A stretch of 17,366 bases of DNA from positions 1 through 17,366 of the forward strand of contig CBESOB010000035.1 of NCBI GenBank assembly GCA_965530995.1, given 5' to 3'. The translations under genes and the position numbers were made by a program. Shown here in pieces: positions 1-5,900 of this stretch (positions are counted from its first letter, which is position 1; each line of letters starts with the position of its first letter). Origin of the DNA: JABABD01 sp965530995. GTDB taxonomy: Bacteria > Bacteroidota > Bacteroidia > Flavobacteriales > Flavobacteriaceae. Under the pieces are notes generated by a model. That model was given only the letters and a program-made list of their open reading frames with translations, did no database searches and was not told the origin of the DNA.

Positions 1-603
1 GAGTACCTCACCATTTTCGGGACTTAATATTAGTATACCACTATCAACTGATTTGGATTGTTTAACAACAAGTTGAAGTGGCAATCCTCCTGAAAAGATG
101 TCTTCGGGTGATATTTCAACGAAACCTTCGGGATTTGTATCTATAGTAGATTCAGGATATGTTTCAACAGAACCATCAAGGAAAGTTATAATTAGAAAAT
201 ATTCTACTAGAGGTATTTTAACATGTTTGCCTGGAATTATTCCGGTTGCAGAAAGTCCGGTAATACTAAGTTCGCTTTCTGTATATTCTGTTTCACTAAA
301 GTTTCTATACGCTAAAACTATGCTTGACACATTTGCTGTCTGAATAAAATTAGCCGTTACTTTTACAGCGATACCATCGATGGCTTCATCCGTTTCTACA
401 GATGATATATAATTACTGAATTGTGCATAAGAACTTTCGGCAAAAAACAAAATGCTGATAGTGATTAGAAATAATAAGATTCTATTTTTTTCAGTTGAAG
501 GAACAAAATATTCATCTGTATCGAAATACACAACATGCTTAAACTCTTCTTGAGCAAGCAGTATATTCGTAAACAATATGAATAAAAATGCTATTCGATT
601 CAT
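1..603 (-). CDS. Exported protein with OmpA-like N-terminus fused to a second signal-peptide-like segment (3' end outside window)
   Basis: The frame is open from an ATG at 603 to the left edge (201 codons, no stop seen), so only the N-terminal part is present. Residues 1-18 are a clear signal peptide (MNRIAFLFILFTNILLAQ). Residues 22-45 (KHVVYFDTDEYFVPSTEKNR and on) resemble the first strand region of flavobacterial OmpA-family proteins, as I recall that family. From residue 40 the frame enters a second hydrophobic stretch ending in ESSYAQ (to residue 61), which would be a good signal peptide if preceded by Met-Lys. The remainder is beta-rich, Ser/Thr/Glu-rich and hydrophilic, and ends near LSPENGEVL, which looks like the start of an Ig-like or adhesin-type module; no family is recognised with confidence. 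The export signal and reading frame are seen directly. The idea that two genes have merged is inference. A sigma-54-like promoter lies 45 bp upstream. Alternatively it is simply an unfamiliar surface protein with an internal hydrophobic helix. Confidence 0.72.
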   Translation of the reverse strand, partial: MNRIAFLFILFTNILLAQEEFKHVVYFDTDEYFVPSTEKNRILLFLITISILFFAESSYAQFSNYISSVETDEAIDGIAVKVTANFIQTANVSSIVLAYRNFSETEYTESELSITGLSATGIIPGKHVKIPLVEYFLIITFLDGSVETYPESTIDTNPEGFVEISPEDIFSGGLPLQLVVKQSKSVDSGILILSPENGEVL

Positions 604-647
604 TTGGGATATGAAATATGGGCTATAAATATAACGTATTTTTATAT

Positions 648-665
648 TTCAAGTATAGTGCCAAA
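648..665 (-). promoter_or_regulatory. Sigma-54 (RpoN) type -24/-12 promoter candidate
   Basis: On the minus strand this reads TTTGGCACTATACTTGAA. Against the RpoN consensus TTGGCAC-N5-TTGCW it keeps TTGGCAC, the exact five-base spacer and TTG; only the C of the -12 GC is changed, to A. The predicted start of transcription is near 637, giving a leader of about 34 nt before the ATG at 603. A weaker TATATTTA element (626-633) could act as a housekeeping -7 box instead, but its spacing to the nearest TTG is 16, just short of the usual range. No activator-binding site was identified. Confidence 0.45.
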
Positions 666-692
666 CTTTTATCGATAAATCAGCTCGACTTT

Positions 693-2327
693 CTATTCAA
701 GGAAATTTTTATATTTTACTAAGTTACTAAGAATCTCTTTTGCAGTTTTAACTTCGATATTATGCACCATATAATATTGATACAGGCCTTCGCGATAAAA
801 ATATCTCTTCACAATTTCATTTTCCAAAAGCGACATTATTTGTTCTTTATTATCGCTTACCGCCTTGTTTTTTAATTCACTCAAATTAGCTTTAAGGGCG
901 CGATAATCCGAAGAAACATATTGATCCAACTCTTCCTCTTTTGCAATGTTAATCATTTTATCCAAAGCCTTTTCAGTATTGGTTTCGAAAGTAAAATTAT
1001 TTGTTCTTAAATATGATTTAAAGTCCTTGAAGTCGGAGTCCTTGAACTTGAAAGATTCGAGGTTAGCCACTTTATTTTCATAATAAAATTTAGTTGCAAA
1101 ATCAAAAATAAAATCTGTTTTTGCAATGGCTTTTGTTATTGAACTGGGTTTTGATAGTGCAATTTCCACATCAGGCTTAACGCCACCACCGTCAAAAACG
1201 GGACGGCCATTTTTTGTCTTGAACTCGTTATAATCATTTTTTTGAACTCGAACAGCCTTTCCTTTTTCATCTCGATTCCAATAATCCAAGGCTTGGATGC
1301 ACCTCCCAGAAGGTGTGTAGTATCTTGAAATGGTTACCTTTAATTGAGTGCCGTAGGTTAATTTTTTTGGACGCTGAACCAATCCTTTGCCATAGCTTCG
1401 AGAACCAACTATTACTGCCCTGTCGAGATCCTGCAATGAACCGGCAACTATTTCACTAGCCGAGGCGCTACCGCCATCTATCAATACAACAAGTGGTATT
1501 TTATCGTCTAATGGATCACGTTTAGTATAATAGGTTTTGTTAAACTTCTTGACCTTGGATTTAGTGGTAACAACCAATTGTCCTTTTGGAACAAAAATAT
1601 TGGTCACATTTACAGCTTCACTTAATAACCCACCTGGATTACCACGCAAGTCAAGAATGATTTTTTCGGCACCCTCTTCTTTTAATTCTCGTAAAGCCTC
1701 CATTGTTTGCGCTGACGCTTTGCTGTTGAACTTTGTTAAGACTATATAACCCGTTTTATCATCAACCATCGAAAATAATGGGACAGCATCAACTTCTACC
1801 TCTTGACGCAATATAGTCGCTGTCTTTGTCTCTCCTTGTCTTACATAAGTCACTTCAACCTTACTGCCAGGCGACCCTTTTAATAGATCCCCTGCATTTT
1901 CCTTGTAGTTAGATACAGTGAAGTTGTCAATCTTTATGATTTCATCTCCAGCTTTTAAACCTGCCTTATCCGCAGGATAATCTTTGTATGGCTCCATGAC
2001 CACAAGCTTGTTTTTCAATGTTCTAATCCGCGCACCAATTCCAGTATAATCACCTGTGTTATTAATTCGTGCAGCCTCAACATCTTGCTCGTTCATATAA
2101 CGCGTATATGGGTCCAGATCATCGAGCATTCCCTTAATGGCTGTATCCATTAAGTCTGCCGGATTAGTATCATCCACATAATTCATGTTGAGTTCCTTAA
2201 AAAGCGTAGTGAATATTTCTATCTGTTTGGCAATTTCAAAAAAATCGCTTTTAAAGGCAGTTCCCGTAAACAGAATTATAGTGGCGAGCATCAAAACGAC
2301 CACACGTTTTTTCAATAGCTTTTTCAT
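693..2327 (-). CDS. S41-family C-terminal processing (tail-specific) protease, CtpA-like, with PDZ domain
   Basis: This is a serine/lysine-dyad protease anchored to or exported across the inner membrane, probably trimming C-termini of periplasmic or cell-wall-associated proteins; the substrate is unknown. I start it at MKKLLKKRVV (ATG 2327), which gives 544 residues and a compact basic N-region before a hydrophobic segment at about 7-25. A start nine codons upstream would overlap rnpA and add a charged leader. A PDZ domain spans roughly 95-175, with a GIGARI carboxylate-loop-like strand and AGLKAGDEI. The S41 core follows: DLRGNPGG at 226-233, catalytic Ser289 in GGSASASEI, Lys314 and Gln318 in YGKGLVQ, with the 25-residue Ser-Lys spacing of CtpA enzymes. 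A helical C-terminal region of about 170 residues (375-544) resembles the extra domain of Bacteroidota S41 proteins. The ATG lies four bases after the rnpA stop, so the two genes are cotranscribed and probably translationally coupled. Confidence 0.95.
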   Translation of the reverse strand: MKKLLKKRVVVLMLATIILFTGTAFKSDFFEIAKQIEIFTTLFKELNMNYVDDTNPADLMDTAIKGMLDDLDPYTRYMNEQDVEAARINNTGDYTGIGARIRTLKNKLVVMEPYKDYPADKAGLKAGDEIIKIDNFTVSNYKENAGDLLKGSPGSKVEVTYVRQGETKTATILRQEVEVDAVPLFSMVDDKTGYIVLTKFNSKASAQTMEALRELKEEGAEKIILDLRGNPGGLLSEAVNVTNIFVPKGQLVVTTKSKVKKFNKTYYTKRDPLDDKIPLVVLIDGGSASASEIVAGSLQDLDRAVIVGSRSYGKGLVQRPKKLTYGTQLKVTISRYYTPSGRCIQALDYWNRDEKGKAVRVQKNDYNEFKTKNGRPVFDGGGVKPDVEIALSKPSSITKAIAKTDFIFDFATKFYYENKVANLESFKFKDSDFKDFKSYLRTNNFTFETNTEKALDKMINIAKEEELDQYVSSDYRALKANLSELKNKAVSDNKEQIMSLLENEIVKRYFYREGLYQYYMVHNIEVKTAKEILSNLVKYKNFLE

Positions 2328-2331
2328 GGTG

Positions 2332-2715
2332 TTATTTTTCTTCTTCGGAAACAATGGCAGAAAATTTACCGAAGAGCAGTTTTAGTTTGGTGTTTATAAA
2401 GTCAAAATCTGGAATATCTTTTCCAATATACAAAATCATAAACGCATATTCACCATTGGTATTGTTAAAAAGCCCTGATTTATTTATCCTGTAAGCCTCT
2501 CTTAGCAAGCGTTTTATAAGATTCCTGTCAACGGCCTTCTTAAAATTGCGCTTACTGACTGAAACAGCAGTTTTAGTTTTTGAATTTTCAGGGAGCTCAT
2601 ATTTATCAAAGAATAATCGTAAAGGGTATTGAGATACAGACCTCCCTTTTAGAAACAGATCTGAAATAGCTTTTTCGCTTTTTAATTTTTCTTGTTTATC
2701 AAATGATTGAGACAT
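2332..2715 (-). CDS. rnpA: Ribonuclease P protein component
   Basis: This is the small basic protein subunit that binds RNase P RNA and aids 5' maturation of pre-tRNAs in the cytoplasm. The start at 2715 (MSQSFDKQEKLKSEKAI) gives 127 residues, the normal family length. A longer frame from 2766 adds 17 uncharacteristic residues and was not chosen. The family signature is plain: AVSVSKRNFKKAVDRN followed by IKRLLREAYR, the conserved RNR-like helix that contacts the RNA. The N-terminal KLKSEKAISDLFLKGRS matches the usual first helix and strand of RnpA. Its stop is four bases upstream of the S41 protease ATG. In many bacteria rnpA sits beside rpmH; no rpmH is seen here, and the divergent neighbour is the GCS2/CBS ligase. 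Confidence 0.95.
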   Translation of the reverse strand: MSQSFDKQEKLKSEKAISDLFLKGRSVSQYPLRLFFDKYELPENSKTKTAVSVSKRNFKKAVDRNLIKRLLREAYRINKSGLFNNTNGEYAFMILYIGKDIPDFDFINTKLKLLFGKFSAIVSEEEK

Positions 2716-2776
2716 AGCTTCAAATGTAATAATTACTAGGCTTTCATAAGTAATGCAGTATGACATAAATCATATT

Positions 2777-2803
2777 TTGTGACACCGCCTTGTTTTATCT
2801 TGA
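2777..2803 (+). promoter_or_regulatory. Possible Bacteroidota-type promoter for the GCS2/M14 operon
   Basis: A TTG at 2777-2779 is followed after 16 bases by TATCTTGA at 2796-2803, one mismatch from TAnnTTTG. The spacing is one base shorter than the usual 17-23. Transcription would begin near 2810, about 18 nt before the ATG at 2828. The match is modest and no other good candidate lies in the 112 bp between the divergent rnpA and ligase genes. Confidence 0.25.
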
Positions 2804-2827
2804 GCCCTCGAAACAGTATAAAAAGGC

Positions 2828-4684
2828 ATGGGAGAATTAAAAGTAGAAAAACTTTCGAGCGCAAAGGATAAAGCGAGCTATATTCATCAACTCATGAAGG
2901 ATATAGAAGCTCTTGAAATTATGATTCAGGAGGGTCTTATTGAAAAATCACCTATTCGTATTGGCGCCGAACAAGAGTTTTGTTTGGTAAACAATGAGTT
3001 TTTGCCCAGTGACAATGCCGTTGAAATTTTAGAGGATGTTAATGACGAACACTTCACCACAGAAATCGGTAATTTTAATTTGGAGATCAATCTAGATCCA
3101 TTGGAGCTCAAGACAGATTGTTTTTCAAAGTTACACAATCAACTTGTTGGTTTATTGAGCAAAGCTGAAAAATCAGCAAATAAGAGTGGCTCTAAAATTT
3201 TATTGACAGGGATATTACCGACATTAACCCTTAAAAAAATAAGCCTTGAAAGCATGACACCATTCAACCGTTATTTCGTGTTGAATGAAGCTATAAAGGA
3301 ATCTAGAAAGCAAGATTTTAACATTCATATAAAAGGAGTGGACGAATTGAACTTGGTTCATGATAGCGTCATGTTAGAAGGCTGTAATACAAGTTTTCAA
3401 ATGCATCTTCAAATTGATCCAGACACCTATGTTGAAGACTATAACTGGGCACAAGCTATTTCTGGACCAATATTAAGCGCATGTACGAACTCTCCTTTGT
3501 TATTTGGTAAAGAACTTTGGAGCGAGACTAGAATAGCCTTGTTTACACAAAGTGTGGACACAAGAGCCAATTCATTTTTATTAAATGAGAAGCAAGCAAG
3601 AGTTAGTTTTGGTAACGAATGGGCTACGGGATCGGTCACAGACATTTTCAAGGATAATGTATCAAGATTCAGGAGTCTAATTACTTCAGAATTCCAAAAT
3701 AACAGTGTTGAAATGTTGAGAAATGGGGAAATCCCAAAACTGAAAGCCTTGAATTTGCATAACGGAACGGTATATCGATGGAACAGGACTTGCTACGGCG
3801 TTGGTGGCGGTAAACCACATCTACGAATAGAAAACAGGTACATTCCATCAGGTCCTACGGTCACAGACGAGATTGCGAACTTCATGTTTTGGGTTGGCGT
3901 TATGAGAGGGAAACCAAAAAAATATGACGACATTCATAAAAATATGGATTTCAAAGATGTGAAATCCAATTTTTTCAGTGCTGCGCGTTACGGGATGAAA
4001 ACACAATTCTACTGGAATAACAAACACATAACAGCGTCGCAATTAATTCTTGATGAATTGTTGCCAATAGCTTTCAAAGGACTATACAGTATGGGTATAT
4101 TGCCAAAAGATGCAGAACATTATTTAACCGTAATCGAAAATCGAGTCCAATCAAACAATGGCTCAGAATGGATGATAAAGAGTTATCGCAATTTGCTAAA
4201 AACCCAAAAACCATTTAAGGCACTGCAGAACATGACGGCATTTATGCACAATAAACAAGTAAAAGACTATCCCGTTTGCACCTGGAATACAAATTTAGCA
4301 AACGATAAATCCTTATTTGAAGACAAGCTAATAGTTAAACATGTCATGAATTCAGATATTTTCTCAGTTGATGAGAATGACAGTCTTGAACTAGTCATAA
4401 ACATTATGGTCTGGAAAAACATTCACCATATGCCTGTCATTAAAAACAATAGGGAATTGGCAGGCCTATTAACTTGGACCGATGTTCAATCATTACAGGG
4501 CGATGATGAGAAACTTAAAGGAGCTGTCAAAAGCGTAATGAAAACCAATGTCTATACTATTAATCAGTATGAAAGTTTAGATGAGGCTCGAAAGGCATTG
4601 AAAGAAAAAAACATTAACTGCCTTCCCGTTGTTAAGGGCAAGCAATTGATTGGCATAGTGACATCTAATGACTTATATATTTAA
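2828..4684 (+). CDS. GCS2-family carboxylate-amine ligase (glutamate-cysteine ligase-like) with C-terminal CBS pair
   Basis: This 618-residue cytoplasmic enzyme joins an ATP-dependent carboxylate-amine ligase of the glutamine-synthetase fold to a regulatory module. The ligase part (about 1-480) shows GAEQEF at 46-51, ..EIGNFNLEINL around 79-89 and CNTSFQMHLQ at 186-195, typical metal/ATP and substrate strands of YbdK/GCS2 enzymes, and HLRIENRYIPSGPT at 331-344. Residues 502-558 and 566-618 are two CBS repeats (VMNSDIFSVDENDSLE, HHMPVI; VMKTNVYTINQYESLDEA, CLPVV). Such pairs normally bind adenine nucleotides, so activity may respond to energy state. It is followed with zero spacing (TAAATG) by an M14 zinc hydrolase gene, so the two very likely act on related amides. 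A true glutamate-cysteine ligase role is possible but unproven: Bacteroidota GCS2 homologues are diverse. No signal peptide or membrane segment is present. Confidence 0.9.
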   Translation: MGELKVEKLSSAKDKASYIHQLMKDIEALEIMIQEGLIEKSPIRIGAEQEFCLVNNEFLPSDNAVEILEDVNDEHFTTEIGNFNLEINLDPLELKTDCFSKLHNQLVGLLSKAEKSANKSGSKILLTGILPTLTLKKISLESMTPFNRYFVLNEAIKESRKQDFNIHIKGVDELNLVHDSVMLEGCNTSFQMHLQIDPDTYVEDYNWAQAISGPILSACTNSPLLFGKELWSETRIALFTQSVDTRANSFLLNEKQARVSFGNEWATGSVTDIFKDNVSRFRSLITSEFQNNSVEMLRNGEIPKLKALNLHNGTVYRWNRTCYGVGGGKPHLRIENRYIPSGPTVTDEIANFMFWVGVMRGKPKKYDDIHKNMDFKDVKSNFFSAARYGMKTQFYWNNKHITASQLILDELLPIAFKGLYSMGILPKDAEHYLTVIENRVQSNNGSEWMIKSYRNLLKTQKPFKALQNMTAFMHNKQVKDYPVCTWNTNLANDKSLFEDKLIVKHVMNSDIFSVDENDSLELVINIMVWKNIHHMPVIKNNRELAGLLTWTDVQSLQGDDEKLKGAVKSVMKTNVYTINQYESLDEARKALKEKNINCLPVVKGKQLIGIVTSNDLYI

Positions 4685-5890
4685 ATGACACAGGTTCATA
4701 GCATGGCACTAGATCGAACGATATCCGTGAATAGGATAATAAACAAAATAGAAGGCAACCCTAATGGCCCAACAATTGTATTTTTTGCGGGTATTCATGG
4801 CAATGAGCCGGCTGGTGTTCTTGCTCTTGAGCAGGAACTAAAAAAACTCGAGAAAAGTAAACACCTTATTGAGGGAACCATATATGGTATATGTGGAAAC
4901 CTAAAGGCACTTGAGGCTAAACGCAGATTTATTGAAGAGGACCTGAATAGAATATGGGAAGCAAATCACCTGAATTCTCTAGATAGGAAACATAACCTTA
5001 ATCCAGAAGAGCAGGAACAAGTGGATTTATTTGGGTTGCTTCAGGACATATTAAACACTGAGAAAGCTCCTTTTTATTTTATTGACCTCCATACTACATC
5101 AAGCAAGACCATACCTTTTATAACTATAAACGATGCCACTATTAATAGGAAATTTTCAGGCTTGTTTCCGGTCCCTATTGTATTGGGAATAGAAGAGCAC
5201 CTTAATGGGCCATTATTGAGTTATATTAATGAACTTGGGTATGTTTCTCTTGGATTTGAGTCTGGACAGCATGATGAAAAAGAAGCCGTTGAAAATGCAA
5301 TAGCATTTATTCATCTAGCCTTGTTGTTTGCTGGTAATACCTCAACTACTCACTTTCCTGAGCAGTACATTTATTTTGATCAATTAAAAAAAGCATCAGA
5401 AGGGCTTAGGGATGTATTTGAAGTCATAGACCTTTATAGCATTACGAAAAATGAGAATTTTGAAATGCAGCCTGGTTTCCGTAGCTTTCAAAATATCGAG
5501 AAAGAAGTCGTTCTTGCCACAAGTAATTTGATGCCTATACAAGCAAATTATTCTGGACGAATTTTTATGCCATTATACCAACGAGAAGGCAAGGAAGGGT
5601 TTTTCATCATAAAGAAGATCAAGCCTATTTATTTAAAGATATCGCTTTTGATCAGAAATTTAAAATTGGACAATTTACTTTCGTTTTTTCCTGGGATCAA
5701 TTGGGAAAATAGCGACAAAACGGCATTAGTGGCAGATCTTAAGGTTACTAAATTCTTGGTAAAACCCATATTTCATCTATTGGGATATAGAAATAGGCAA
5801 ATCAATAAGGACCACATTAGATTGCATAACCGAGAAAGGGCCTCAAAAATGGACATGTATAAAAACCAATTTTGGTTTAAAGGCTATTAA
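4685..5890 (+). CDS. M14-type zinc hydrolase, succinylglutamate desuccinylase/aspartoacylase (AstE/AspA)-like
   Basis: This is a zinc-dependent amidase of the carboxypeptidase fold, expected to remove an acyl or amino-acid group from an amino acid. Visible ligands and catalytic residues are His38 and Glu41 in GIHGNEPAG, the DLNR substrate motif at 86-89, His136 in DLHTTSSKT, and Glu192 in GFESGQH, the general base position of the family. The catalytic part is about 25-215. The C-terminal 185 residues include a small beta segment (ATSNLMPIQANYSGRIFMP, near 280-298) like the beta-barrel of aspartoacylases, then a basic tail of unknown role. The length, 401 residues, is longer than AstE (about 320). 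There is no signal peptide, so it is cytoplasmic. Its ATG abuts the ligase stop, implying translational coupling. I chose 4685 over the internal Met at codon 7 because of that coupling. The actual substrate is not deducible. Confidence 0.88.
   Translation: MTQVHSMALDRTISVNRIINKIEGNPNGPTIVFFAGIHGNEPAGVLALEQELKKLEKSKHLIEGTIYGICGNLKALEAKRRFIEEDLNRIWEANHLNSLDRKHNLNPEEQEQVDLFGLLQDILNTEKAPFYFIDLHTTSSKTIPFITINDATINRKFSGLFPVPIVLGIEEHLNGPLLSYINELGYVSLGFESGQHDEKEAVENAIAFIHLALLFAGNTSTTHFPEQYIYFDQLKKASEGLRDVFEVIDLYSITKNENFEMQPGFRSFQNIEKEVVLATSNLMPIQANYSGRIFMPLYQREGKEGFFIIKKIKPIYLKISLLIRNLKLDNLLSFFPGINWENSDKTALVADLKVTKFLVKPIFHLLGYRNRQINKDHIRLHNRERASKMDMYKNQFWFKGY
5858..5878 (-). terminator. Rho-independent terminator candidate for the MBL-S8-M1 operon
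   Basis: Read on the minus strand, AAACCA and TGGTTT form a six-base stem around a four-base AAAT loop, followed immediately by TTTTTAT. It begins 20 bases past the M1 stop and lies inside the 3' end of the convergent M14 gene. The stem has only two G-C pairs, so its strength is uncertain. Confidence 0.4.
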
Positions 5891-5900
5891 TAGTCCTTTA
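5878..5900. repeat. Inverted repeat spanning both convergent stop codons
   Basis: TAAAGG at 5878-5883 pairs with CCTTTA at 5895-5900, enclosing the palindrome CTATTAATAG (5884-5893) with one bulged T at 5894. The dyad covers the TAA of the M14 hydrolase (5888-5890) and the TAA of the M1 protein (5898-5900, minus strand). It can fold in either transcript and may help end or stabilise both mRNAs. Confidence 0.45.

Noticed and set aside
98..343. Plus-strand open frame of 81 codons near the left edge
   Set aside because: It is antisense to the exported protein on the minus strand, which has a signal peptide, a start with promoter and an uninterrupted frame; the plus-strand product looks like nothing.
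2328..2354. Upstream start for the S41 protease (MFPKKKNNT)
   Set aside because: It overlaps the rnpA 3' end and puts nine extra, charged residues before an otherwise normal signal segment.
2721..2728. Perfect TACATTTG (-7 box) just before rnpA on the minus strand
   Set aside because: No TTG lies 17-23 bases upstream and transcription would start at the ATG itself, giving a leaderless message; not enough to call a promoter.
2716..2766. Upstream rnpA start adding 17 residues (MSYCITYESLVIITFEA)
   Set aside because: The added residues are not typical of RnpA and the shorter form has the normal family length.
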